NCBI GenBank assembly: GCA_004298155.1 | Contig: SCRD01000008.1 | Coordinates: 1-64,000, forward strand | Source: Acidobacteriota bacterium | Lineage (GTDB): Bacteria > Acidobacteriota > Terriglobia > UBA7540 | DNA: 64,000 bases | Direction: 5' to 3' | Shown here: one piece after another, positions 8,504 through 16,947 of the stretch | Layout of the letters: the number at the start of each line of letters is the position of its first letter | How positions within the stretch are numbered: the first letter of the stretch is position 1 | Position numbers and translations under genes: made by a program | The notes under the pieces: generated by a model | The model's database searches: none | The model's input: only the letters and a program-made list of their open reading frames with translations | What the model was told of the DNA's origin: nothing

Positions 8504-9652
8504 ATGATAAGAGTCCACAGAAGCGGGAACATAATGTTATGCATAGTGTTCCTCGGCGCATACCCTCTACAAGCTGATAGCGGTCAGGAAAGCCAGCTCA
8601 ACACTAAGAGTTCGCGGCAGGCCCAGATCCAAATCCGGCAAGCCGAAAAAGCAGAAAAGAGCGGGAATTGGGATGAAGCTCTAAAAGGTTACATGGAAGC
8701 TCTGAAATTTAAGCCGCGTTCGACGACCCTGGCCGCTAAAATAGGCGCCATTTACTATAACCGCCATGACTATGAGAGGGCGCTTACCTATCTTCAAGAT
8801 GCGCTCAAGATAAGCCCTCGTAACTTTGAAGCCACAAAGTTTGCTGGAATTGCAGCTTATCGCCTGAACAAGTTTGCCGCAGCCGTTCCACTCCTTGAAA
8901 AGGCCGCGCTTTTGCGAGCAAACGATCCAGGAGTTCACTATTGGCTGGGAGTTGCTTACTACGCCCAAGGTAACCCTGGAAAGGCAGTGGATGAACTCCG
9001 CGAATCACTTCGATACAACCAGAAAGACATTGAGACGCTCTACATGCTGGGAAAGATTCAATGGGAGTTGTCCCAGCGGGCGTGGCAAGAAATGCGTGAA
9101 ATCGATCCCGACTCATACCGAGTCCACCAATTGATGGCGGAGTATTACGCGAATAAGGGCAACCTTCCAGAGGCGATTGAACAGTACAAGCTGATTTTAA
9201 AAAAAGCTCCGGACATACCCGGCTTTCGGGCCTCGTTGGGAGATTTATATCTGCGTACGGGCCAGGATCGAGATGCAGAGGAGCAATTCCACGACGAATT
9301 GAAAATTGACGGTCATAGTTTCGTTGCGTATTACGGACTGGCGAAGCTAGCCTTTCAGCAACTTAGGTACCAGGACTCCGTTGAGGACGCCTCATGGGCC
9401 ATCCGGGAAAAGCCTGAGTTTGGCGAGGCCTATTTGTTGCTCGGAAATGTGTACTCACGGATGGGTGAATACCGTCGCGCTGTGGAAGCCCTCGAAAACG
9501 CCGCGCACATCTTGCCTGCTGATCCATCTCCACACTACCTGCTGATGCAGATTTATACGAAGCTTGGGGAAACCGAACTGGCAGACAAGGAGAAAGAGGC
9601 TTTCGAGAGACTCAGCGCGGCAGCGAAATCACAAGGGCCGTCGGTTCATTAA
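8504..9652 (+). CDS. Exported tetratricopeptide-repeat protein
   Basis: The product has an N-terminal signal-like segment (IMLCIVFLGAYPLQA) followed by about eight to ten TPR units, for example ALKGYMEALKFKPRS, ALTYLQDALKISPRN and AIEQYKLILKKAPD, covering residues about 45-375. TPR arrays are protein-interaction scaffolds. In Acidobacteriota, small periplasmic TPR proteins often sit next to TonB receptors and ASPIC proteins, but no catalytic role can be read from the sequence. ATG 8504 was chosen because it places the hydrophobic segment at the N-terminus; the frame is open to GTG 8414, which would add an unlikely leader overlapping the upstream hairpin. It is separated from the receptor gene by about 100 bases and from the permease gene by 75. 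Confidence 0.8.
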   Translation: MIRVHRSGNIMLCIVFLGAYPLQADSGQESQLNTKSSRQAQIQIRQAEKAEKSGNWDEALKGYMEALKFKPRSTTLAAKIGAIYYNRHDYERALTYLQDALKISPRNFEATKFAGIAAYRLNKFAAAVPLLEKAALLRANDPGVHYWLGVAYYAQGNPGKAVDELRESLRYNQKDIETLYMLGKIQWELSQRAWQEMREIDPDSYRVHQLMAEYYANKGNLPEAIEQYKLILKKAPDIPGFRASLGDLYLRTGQDRDAEEQFHDELKIDGHSFVAYYGLAKLAFQQLRYQDSVEDASWAIREKPEFGEAYLLLGNVYSRMGEYRRAVEALENAAHILPADPSPHYLLMQIYTKLGETELADKEKEAFERLSAAAKSQGPSVH

Positions 9653-9727
9653 CAGGGGCCTTGTGGGCCTTATTAGAGGAAGAAAGATGCCGGCGGCATG
9701 ACACACTAGCAACCAGTTTGATCCGCG

Positions 9728-10747
9728 ATGTTTATGGAATTCCTTTTAGGGCCTTCATTGCTACTTGCGGCAGGTTTCTTTCAGGGCAGCTTTATGCTGC
9801 CCATGAAATTCACCCGGCGGTGGGCCTGGGAGAATACCTGGTTGGTTTTTTCCGCCACGGCTTATCTCATCTGGCCCTGGTCGCTAGCGCTCCTGACGGT
9901 GCCGCACCTGGGCCTTGTATTCGGCGCGACCGGCGTCCGGTCTCTCGTTCTGATTGGGCTGTTTGGCGTGGGCTGGGGGTTGGGAGCGTTGACCTTTGGG
10001 TTGGGCGTGGACATGCTGGGCCTCGCTCTCGGTTTCACGGTGATCATTGGGGTGGCGGCGTCCGCAGGCACGCTGATCCCCATGATCGTGCTTTCGCCTG
10101 ACCGACTCTGGGGGCGAGCAGGCTTGCTGATCTCTGTGGCGCTCCTATTGGTCCTGACTGGCGTTGCGATTTGCTCCTGGGCTGGAAAGCTTCGGGACGC
10201 CGGGCGTGACTCGGCGGGGCAAGTTCCGCGCCGCTCCTTCGCAGTCGGATTAATGGTATGCATTGCTTCGGGCTTGCTCTCCGCGTGCGGCAATCTGGGC
10301 TTTGCCTTTGGGAGTGAGGTCATACAGAAAGCCCTCGCCTATGGAGCTTCGGACGTCATGGCAGGAAATTCCTTGTGGGCGCTGATTACCGTCCCGCTGT
10401 TCGTGTGCAACGCGGGATACTGCGGCTGGCTGCTCAAGCGGCGGGGCACCGTCAAGCTCTTCTTTGATCCTCGCACGTGGCGACACTGGTTTCTGGGGTC
10501 GCTGATGGGGGCCTTGTGGATTGCGGGCTTTGCTTGCTACGCGCCTGGGACGCGCCGGCTGGGATCGCTCGGGACTTCTGTTGGTTGGGCGATGATGATG
10601 GCGATGATGATTATTACTGCCAATGTTTGGGGCTACCTCACTGGAGAGTGGAAACAGGCAAGTCTTAGCGCTCGCCGGCTCCTGCTGAGCGGAGTAGGAG
10701 TGCTGATTGTAGCCGTCGGGGTGGCGGGTTTTGCCAATTATAGGTAA
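9728..10747 (+). CDS. RhaT-like sugar permease (DMT superfamily), plus-arm copy
   Basis: This inner-membrane carrier has about ten hydrophobic helices across 339 residues and matches the L-rhamnose-proton symporter (RhaT) family. Hallmarks are GFFQGSFMLPMKFTRRWAWENTW near the N-terminus, the glycine-rich GVGWGLGALTFGLGVDMLG segment, and GTSVGWAMMMAMMIITANVWG near the C-terminus. Known RhaT imports rhamnose or lyxose with a proton; in this context the substrate is more likely the sugar released by the local glycosidases (inference). A paralogue at 33188-34204 keeps the same motifs, so each arm has its own permease. The gene ends 15 bases before the oxidoreductase gene, which suggests cotranscription. 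No clear Shine-Dalgarno precedes ATG 9728 or ATG 9734. Confidence 0.88.
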   Translation: MFMEFLLGPSLLLAAGFFQGSFMLPMKFTRRWAWENTWLVFSATAYLIWPWSLALLTVPHLGLVFGATGVRSLVLIGLFGVGWGLGALTFGLGVDMLGLALGFTVIIGVAASAGTLIPMIVLSPDRLWGRAGLLISVALLLVLTGVAICSWAGKLRDAGRDSAGQVPRRSFAVGLMVCIASGLLSACGNLGFAFGSEVIQKALAYGASDVMAGNSLWALITVPLFVCNAGYCGWLLKRRGTVKLFFDPRTWRHWFLGSLMGALWIAGFACYAPGTRRLGSLGTSVGWAMMMAMMIITANVWGYLTGEWKQASLSARRLLLSGVGVLIVAVGVAGFANYR

Positions 10748-10761
10748 GGAGATCATGGAAA

Positions 10762-11766
10762 ATGGAGAAGCTACGCATAGGTCTCATCGGGTGCGGCGCT
10801 TTCGGGGAAAGCCATCTTGCGACAATGATAGGCATTCCATTCTTGCAGGTGGTAGCAGTTACTGACGTCATTCCGGAGCGGGCCCAAAAACTCGCGGGCC
10901 GATATGGTGTACCCCGCGTCGTGCGAGACTTCCGCGAACTCTGTGCGCTCAGTGATGTGGATGCGGTGAGCGTTGTCACCACTGAGGATCAGCACTTGGA
11001 GCCTGTCCTCTTCGCGCTTGACCAAGGGAAGCATGTGTTCGTCGAGAAACCAATGGCCACGCGCGTCAGTGAGGCCGAGAAAATGATGGAGGCCGCTCAG
11101 AAAGCCGGGCTTCTGCTAATGCCGGGCCATATTCTGCGGTTTGAGACCAAGTACGCGACCGTGAAAGAAATGCTTGCCTCGGGACAGCAAGGTCGCGCTG
11201 TGTTCATTTACGCTCGACGGAACCGCCCGAAAAGAGAAGGCGCCATTTACAACCGCACACCGCTCCCTTTCGAGACCATTATCCACGATATTGATACCAT
11301 GCTCTGGTATACGGAGGCCAAGGTAAAGCGAGTACGCGCCTACGAGCGTCAAGTGGTCGTCAAGAACGGTGCGGACTTGTTCTGCTCTACGCTGGAGTTT
11401 GAGAACGGCGCCCTGGGAATGATTCAAACGATGTGGCTGCTTCCAGACGGCACAGCGGTTCTGGACGATTGCATGCAGGTGGTCACCACCTCGGCGGTCG
11501 CCAATATTGACGTCACGCATTCGGGTCTCACTGTTTGGGGAGAAGAGGGTCAATTATCTCCGGACGTTAGCTACGAACCTCGTTTGCGCGGCGGTGTCTT
11601 TGGGGCTTTACGAGAGGAGCTCAGCTACTTTGCGCTTTGCGTTCTTTCGGGTCGCCAACCCACCGTGGTCACGGCCAAAGATGGGGTGGAAGCAGTCCGC
11701 GTGGCTTCCGCGCTGGTGGAATCGGCCCACTCTGACAAAGAGGTGGAGTTGGCGAGCGGCCTTTAA
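10762..11766 (+). CDS. Gfo/Idh/MocA-family NAD(P)-dependent oxidoreductase, plus-arm copy
   Basis: The N-terminal Rossmann fold (GLIGCGAFGESHL, residues about 5-17) and the family signature VFVEKPMATRVSEAE with its catalytic-region Lys (about residues 92-106) are clear. The C-terminal alpha/beta substrate domain includes HDIDTMLWY. Members oxidise or reduce sugars, inositols and amino-sugar derivatives at a secondary hydroxyl. AAGGAG at 10746-10751 lies about 10 bases before ATG 10762. An out-of-frame ATG at 10755 sits closer and is ignored. It follows the RhaT-like permease directly and precedes a PLP enzyme and a deacylase. A second family member occupies the corresponding place in the opposite arm (28655-29662). 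I infer dehydrogenation of an imported N-acyl-amino sugar or its free form. Confidence 0.88.
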   Translation: MEKLRIGLIGCGAFGESHLATMIGIPFLQVVAVTDVIPERAQKLAGRYGVPRVVRDFRELCALSDVDAVSVVTTEDQHLEPVLFALDQGKHVFVEKPMATRVSEAEKMMEAAQKAGLLLMPGHILRFETKYATVKEMLASGQQGRAVFIYARRNRPKREGAIYNRTPLPFETIIHDIDTMLWYTEAKVKRVRAYERQVVVKNGADLFCSTLEFENGALGMIQTMWLLPDGTAVLDDCMQVVTTSAVANIDVTHSGLTVWGEEGQLSPDVSYEPRLRGGVFGALREELSYFALCVLSGRQPTVVTAKDGVEAVRVASALVESAHSDKEVELASGL

Positions 11767-11853
11767 GTCGGATTTCATACGGCTTCAAGGGCCTTTCCGC
11801 TTAATCAAACGGTTAACGGAGATATTTCGGGAATCGATTTCTCTAGGGATGCT

Positions 11854-12837
11854 ATGAGTTCGCCAACAAAAAGAGATGATTCGGTCACGCTTGAAGACGT
11901 CAGAGCAGCATACGCCCGTGTTGCTCCAGAGATTATTCGCACTCCCTTAGTGCTCAGCGATGCTGCCACCGATCTCGCGGGGGTTCCGGTCTACCTGAAG
12001 CTGGAGAATTTGCAGCGCACGGGAGCCTTTAAGATCCGCGGAGCCTTAAGCAAGGTAACAAGCTTTACGCCGGAAGAACGGCAGCACGGCATAATCTGTG
12101 CCAGCACGGGAAACCATGGGCTGGCAGTGGCGTACGCGTCCGCGCGGTTTGGCGCACGATGCGTCGTTGTACTTCCGGACAATGCCAGCCCCCATAAGGT
12201 TGCTTTAGTCAGGAAATTGGGGGCCGAGATTATCACGGATGGGAGGGCTTCGGACGCTCGGCAGCAAAAGGTTGACCAGTTCACCCAGGAGCGAGGCTAC
12301 AAGCAAGTCCATCCATTTTCTGACCCGGTACTGATTGCGGGTCAGGGAACGGTCGGATTAGAGATTTTGGAAGATTTGCCCGAAGCAGATGAAGTATATG
12401 TTCCCATTGGGGGCGGAGGGTTGATTTCGGGCATTGCTGTTGCGATCAAGGAACAGAAGCCTTCGGTGCGCATTTATGGCGTGGAACCGGAGAACTCTAA
12501 CGCCATGTTCGAGGCTCTACGCTACTCGGAACCGGTTCCACTGCCCCGAGTCGACACTATTGCGGACGGACTGGCCGCCCGGATCACGGAGGGCTTGAAT
12601 TACTCCATCGTCTCCCACTACGTTGATGAGGTTATTCTGGTCAGCGATCGCGAAATTCTGGAAGCAACATTTTTCCTTCTGGAACATGCCAGGCTTTTGG
12701 TGGAGCCCTCGGCCGCGGCAAGCTTCGTGGGGCTTTTGTCGAATCCAAAAAGGCGAGGGAAGGCAGTTGCCGTGATCAGCGGGGGTAATGTCACCTTACA
12801 GCAGATTCAGAAATTCCAGAAAGCTCAAGAAATCTGA
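11854..12837 (+). CDS. Threonine/serine dehydratase-like PLP enzyme (fold type II)
   Basis: The product is a PLP-dependent ammonia-lyase of the threonine dehydratase / serine racemase / threo-3-hydroxyaspartate lyase group. The Schiff-base lysine sits in TGAFKIRGA (about residue 57), the substrate loop is STGNHGLAVAYA, the phosphate-binding loop is GGGGLISG, and a Ser-Gly-Gly-Asn motif lies near the C-terminus. At 327 residues it is the short form without an ACT regulatory domain, so isoleucine feedback is not expected and a catabolic role is favoured. AGGGA eight bases upstream supports ATG 11854. Its position between a Gfo/Idh/MocA dehydrogenase and an M20 deacylase suggests removal of an amino group by elimination from a deacylated amino acid or 2-amino sugar acid (inference). 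A fold-II relative occupies the other arm at 29715-30749. Confidence 0.88.
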   Translation: MSSPTKRDDSVTLEDVRAAYARVAPEIIRTPLVLSDAATDLAGVPVYLKLENLQRTGAFKIRGALSKVTSFTPEERQHGIICASTGNHGLAVAYASARFGARCVVVLPDNASPHKVALVRKLGAEIITDGRASDARQQKVDQFTQERGYKQVHPFSDPVLIAGQGTVGLEILEDLPEADEVYVPIGGGGLISGIAVAIKEQKPSVRIYGVEPENSNAMFEALRYSEPVPLPRVDTIADGLAARITEGLNYSIVSHYVDEVILVSDREILEATFFLLEHARLLVEPSAAASFVGLLSNPKRRGKAVAVISGGNVTLQQIQKFQKAQEI

Positions 12838-13157
12838 TCCCAAGTGTTAGCCCTGTTCCTTCGAGAGGATTGCCACGAAGCTGACGGATAATATCAACCT
12901 TACTTATCCGTTTTTCAGGCGACACAGTTTTTACGGTGGAAAGATACTCATAACCAACGTGTACGATTGCTACTTCCAAGAATACGTGAAGGGTGTTCAA
13001 AAGTTAGGTAGGCTCTCAGTAGATGGCTTACTTCCTCGACACCTCTGTGTTGCATCAAGTGGCGGTTAATCATACATTCAAAAAGCGGTTGATTGCCCGA
13101 GCTGTATGGTCCTTCCCCCGAACCTGCTTTAGCCATGTATAGTGGTACAGAGAACTG
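12838..13157. other. Intergenic gap inside the plus arm
   Basis: About 320 bases separate the PLP enzyme from the M20 hydrolase. I see no gene and no convincing hairpin or promoter. A long minus-strand frame crossing this gap from the M20 gene is an antisense shadow. Confidence 0.4.
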
Positions 13158-14321
13158 ATGAGTCTGAGGCTTGTTTTGGATCACGAATCCCTCTTCACGA
13201 CCCTCGCAGATCTGGTTTCCATTAACAGTGTCAATCCCCAATACGCGGGCGGTCCGGGAGAGGCTGCCTTGGCCGCCTACGTCGGCGATTACCTGACCAG
13301 GAACGATATCTCCTTCAAGCTTCAGCCCGTATTCGACGGACGTCCTAACGTGATTGCCAGGCTTGAGGGGCGACCGGGCGGCCGCACCCTGATCTTGGAA
13401 GCCCACATGGATACGGCTTCCGAGCTGGGTATGAGCCGCAAGCCTTTTGAACCGGTGCGCGAGGGCAATCGGATGTTCGGCCGGGGTGCTTGTGATGCGA
13501 AGGGCGGCCTCGCCGCGATGTTGCACGCCTTGAAGGTCCTGCGTGATGCGAAGCTTCAACCCAAGGCATCGGTTGTTCTCGTTGCGGCTGTGGATGAGGA
13601 ATTCTCCTTCCGTGGGATCGCCAAGTTTCTTGAAAATGAGGTGAAAGCAGATGGTGCGATCGTGGCGGAACCCACAAGTTTGGATATCGTGATTGCTTCC
13701 AAAGGTGTGCTGCGCTGGCGGCTCCGGACGCATGGGCGCGCAGCGCACAGCTCGAAACCGCATCTCGGCATCAACGCTGTTGCGAAGATGGCCAAGGTGA
13801 TCGTGGCAGTGGAGGAGAGGTTTCCTCCGCTCTTTGAGAAACGCAGACATCAACTAGTGGGTTCGCCGACTCTCAATGTGGGGATTATTTCTGGCGGGAT
13901 CCAGGTGAACCAGGTGCCGGATTCGTGCGTGATTGAGATCGACCGCCGCTTAATTGCCGGTGAAACGAAGGAGTCAGTCCGGGGCGAGTTCGAGAGCTTT
14001 CTTGCTGAATTGCGAGCCCACGATCCGGAGTTGGAGGTTGAAGTGGAGGCGCCCACGATCGAAGACTATCCGCTGGAAACCCCCGTTACCGAGAGGATTG
14101 TTCAGGTCGTGATGGGGGTGTCACAGGAAGTAGCGGGTCGCGGGCGCGCTATCGGCGTGCCCTACGGTTCGGATGCCAGCAAGCTGGCGAAGGCCGGGAT
14201 CCCAGCCGTCATTCTTGGCCCTGGTAGCATCGACCAAGCCCACGCCGCGGAAGAGTTTGTGGAGTTGGATCAGGTGGCGCTTGCTGCGGAAATTTACGCG
14301 CGCGCCATTTTGGAGTTTTGA
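13158..14321 (+). CDS. M20-family metallohydrolase (ArgE/DapE/ACY1-like N-deacylase or peptidase)
   Basis: This zinc hydrolase cleaves amide bonds, typically N-acetyl or N-acyl amino acids or dipeptides. All metal and catalytic motifs are present: AHMDTA (His and catalytic Asp, about residue 77), GRGACDAKGG (bridging Asp), VDEEFSFRG (catalytic Glu pair), AEPTS, and the final His in GSIDQAHAAEEF. The inserted dimerisation domain spans about residues 180-295. At 387 residues it has normal family length. No strong Shine-Dalgarno precedes ATG 13158. In the plus arm it is the only N-deacylase and so parallels the D-aminoacylase of the minus arm. I infer that it frees an amine from an acylated amino compound before the PLP lyase acts. 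The exact substrate cannot be read from sequence. Confidence 0.87.
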   Translation: MSLRLVLDHESLFTTLADLVSINSVNPQYAGGPGEAALAAYVGDYLTRNDISFKLQPVFDGRPNVIARLEGRPGGRTLILEAHMDTASELGMSRKPFEPVREGNRMFGRGACDAKGGLAAMLHALKVLRDAKLQPKASVVLVAAVDEEFSFRGIAKFLENEVKADGAIVAEPTSLDIVIASKGVLRWRLRTHGRAAHSSKPHLGINAVAKMAKVIVAVEERFPPLFEKRRHQLVGSPTLNVGIISGGIQVNQVPDSCVIEIDRRLIAGETKESVRGEFESFLAELRAHDPELEVEVEAPTIEDYPLETPVTERIVQVVMGVSQEVAGRGRAIGVPYGSDASKLAKAGIPAVILGPGSIDQAHAAEEFVELDQVALAAEIYARAILEF

Positions 14322-14388
14322 GATTGGCCTCGTCGTTCGGAAGGTCGACCAATTCGTAGTTGGATTGCACAGATAAGGACAATAGGAG

Positions 14389-16692
14389 ATGAACCGTCGG
14401 CATTTTTTCAGTCACGGCGCTCTTTGCACGTTGTTACCGCGCGGGTTATGGGCAGGCTTGCTCAAAGCGCAATCGAGAGTGGCGGACGAAAAGATTGGTT
14501 TTTCGGAATTCGATTCCGAAGCTTTTGCAGCTCTCCCAATTGAGCAGCCTTATGATTTCTTTAATGATCTCACAAAGGGCGCTCACGGGTCCAGGCGCGA
14601 CATGTCTGCCGCGCCCACCTCCACCGAGATGTCCATTCCTCCCGAGGGCTGGACGTTGACGGTCCCATCCGACGCGGAAACGGTTCTCTGCGCCGCCGCA
14701 CAAGAATTCCAGTCATACCTGGACAACGCCATGCAAACGCGCGTGACTTTGCAGACCAGGCAGTCTCTAGCAGATTGGAGAAATCTCAGGCAAACAATCG
14801 TCGCGGGAACAATAAACCACTTTCCTGGCTGCGGGGCCTCCTTGAAAGGCGCGAAGGACTATCAGATTACCGTCACATCCAATCGCATTGTGGTCTGCGG
14901 GTTCGACGAGCGCGGCGTCATGCACGGACTTTACAATCTGGAAGCGCGAATGAACCTGCGAGAGGCTCCCTTCCTGCCGCGCGACCTTAATACCACTCGC
15001 CTTAGCCTCTATAGAACGCGCATGACGCTTTCCGGTTTGGGATGGATGGAGTGGCCCGATCCGTACCTTGCACTGCTTGCCCGGCTCGGTTTTGACTCAA
15101 TTTTTGCCTCCGTGTACAGCAATCCGAACGGTGTGACCGGCCCTCCGCCCTTCTGGGACAAGATGAAGAGCCAAGACCCGGCTCGTATGCACGATTTGAT
15201 ACGCCGCGCCGCCCGATACGGAATCAGCGTGTACTGTCCGATTCTTTACTGTTACACGGGTGAACCCGACAACGAGGCGGGGCTTCGAAAGCTGGTACGT
15301 AGCATTGTTGAAGAGTTTCCGGAGATCCGAGGGTACGTGCTGTTGACCGAAGGTTTTTTCTATAAGTACTGGTTCGACGCCGGTCCTCATAACATAGATC
15401 TGCGAGACTGGATCAGGCATTGGGCCCGAGGGATAAGCATCGTTGTGGAGGAATGCCACAGAATCAACGATACGATCGAGGTGCTACCGTGGGACTATAG
15501 CATTAACTTTCGGCCTGACCAGGTCGAAGTCAAGAAATACGTTATCGATCAGCTTCCAGAACAGTCAATACCACTGATAACTTTCGAAAACGGCAAGAGC
15601 TTCACCCTCGACGGCGAGAGCGGCTATCTCAGAGATTATTCAATCAACCAGATTGGGCCTTCGGAGGTTGCCGCCGCGCAGATCGAAGAAGCCAAGAAGC
15701 GGGGCATGCGCGTCTATGCAAAGGCCGATGCTTGGACGTGTTGGCAGTTTGGGACATTCCCCTACTTGCCTTTTCCTCAGCAGTGGTACGCGCGCTACCA
15801 AGCCCTCGAGAAATACGGCGTGGACGGGACGCTCGAAAGCTGGAGCTATGGACCAGGTCGTAATTTTATTTCCGAGTTGCGCGCCTGGTATTGCTGGACC
15901 GACGCGCCTCCGGTAAATGATCTTTTGCGGGCCATCGCGCGCCGCGACTTCGGCCGCGGCTCAGAAGACGTGGTTCTAAGAAGTTGGGAGCACTTTAGCG
16001 CTGCCATCAAGCTTGTTCCAAATACATCTCCAGGCGTTGTGGGAAGTAACGCCGTGGCCGCGCCATTCTTTTTTGATAAGCCGAAGCCTCGAACCTTAAC
16101 GATCGAGCACTCATGGACGGATCCCGCGAAATGGGAGGATGAATCCAACCTGAGTCCTTACTGGCCTTATACCTACGACTGGTTGCTGCTAATTCCGGAT
16201 TTCGCGAACCGGGTCAACGTAGCCGAGCAATACGCTAGCCCTTTTACTCTCCAGGTTTTCTACAAGTACCTGCTGCTTGCAGCCGGCGAGATGGAAAAAG
16301 GTTTGGAGAGCTATCGTCGTGCAGCCCTATCAGCACCCGAAGAAAAAAAGAAAGGAGCGTTTCGAGAAGTTCTGCTGGCCGAGCAACTTGAGCGGATGAT
16401 GAGAAGCTCGCAGGCGTTACTGGAATTTGAGGGTCTCCGCTTCCGCCTTGCAAAGGTTAGCGATCGCCTTGAAATAGAACGAGTGTTGGACCGCATGAGC
16501 GCAATTATCAGGGAGGAGATCGTACGAAGTAATGCCGCCATGGAAGCGGCTCGCCGTGATTCCCGCCTTGGTTATGAATGGGAAGCAGATTACGTTTACA
16601 CGCCGGCCGTTATTCAGCGGAAGATCGAATTGCTACGGGCGACATTAGAAGAACAAATCCCAATGTATCGGAGACTTCACAAGACTTCCTGA
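14389..16692 (+). CDS. Tat-exported glycosidase-like protein (GH20b/alpha-glucuronidase-type N-domain plus TIM barrel)
   Basis: The N-terminus carries a twin-arginine signal (NRRHFFS). Residues about 80-190 form a domain like the non-catalytic N-domain of GH20 and GH67 enzymes (AAAQEFQSYLDNAM, then VCGFDERGVMHGLYNLEARM). A TIM-barrel region follows at about 210-560 with Glu and Asp candidates in VLLTEGFFYKYW and EVLPWDYSINF. The C-terminal ~150 residues are helical. The overall plan is shared with the next gene, though sequence identity is low. I infer an exported or periplasmic glycoside hydrolase acting on the material imported by this locus; I cannot assign a CAZy family with confidence. 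An in-frame ATG at 14389 with GGAG eight bases upstream supports the start. The gap to the M20 gene is 67 bases. Confidence 0.7.
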   Translation: MNRRHFFSHGALCTLLPRGLWAGLLKAQSRVADEKIGFSEFDSEAFAALPIEQPYDFFNDLTKGAHGSRRDMSAAPTSTEMSIPPEGWTLTVPSDAETVLCAAAQEFQSYLDNAMQTRVTLQTRQSLADWRNLRQTIVAGTINHFPGCGASLKGAKDYQITVTSNRIVVCGFDERGVMHGLYNLEARMNLREAPFLPRDLNTTRLSLYRTRMTLSGLGWMEWPDPYLALLARLGFDSIFASVYSNPNGVTGPPPFWDKMKSQDPARMHDLIRRAARYGISVYCPILYCYTGEPDNEAGLRKLVRSIVEEFPEIRGYVLLTEGFFYKYWFDAGPHNIDLRDWIRHWARGISIVVEECHRINDTIEVLPWDYSINFRPDQVEVKKYVIDQLPEQSIPLITFENGKSFTLDGESGYLRDYSINQIGPSEVAAAQIEEAKKRGMRVYAKADAWTCWQFGTFPYLPFPQQWYARYQALEKYGVDGTLESWSYGPGRNFISELRAWYCWTDAPPVNDLLRAIARRDFGRGSEDVVLRSWEHFSAAIKLVPNTSPGVVGSNAVAAPFFFDKPKPRTLTIEHSWTDPAKWEDESNLSPYWPYTYDWLLLIPDFANRVNVAEQYASPFTLQVFYKYLLLAAGEMEKGLESYRRAALSAPEEKKKGAFREVLLAEQLERMMRSSQALLEFEGLRFRLAKVSDRLEIERVLDRMSAIIREEIVRSNAAMEAARRDSRLGYEWEADYVYTPAVIQRKIELLRATLEEQIPMYRRLHKTS

Positions 16693-16947
16693 TCTGAATT
16701 CGGGTTGCTTCAATGAGCCGCGTGCCTATGAATACCGCTCTGGCGCCGTTGACGTTCGGGATGCAAGAGAACGCTAGGATAAGAATCTCAGACTATGGTT
16801 CGCGTCATGCGGCTCAATTTGATTCACCATCTGAAGGTGAGATGTAAATCTGTATCACCACAGATGGTTCGCTCGTTACTGGACATGCGAGGGATTGGTC
16901 GGATGCAGTGATGTTACTACATGCCCCTGTCTGCAAAGCGTAAACCG
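16693..16947. other. Gap between the two large exported enzymes
   Basis: About 250 bases without a gene. I see neither a clear promoter nor a strong hairpin; a weak internal promoter cannot be excluded. Confidence 0.35.

Noticed and set aside
12948-13853. Minus-strand frame of 301 codons across the M20 gene start
   Set aside because: It lies antisense to clear M20 motifs, has no family resemblance and no ribosome binding site.
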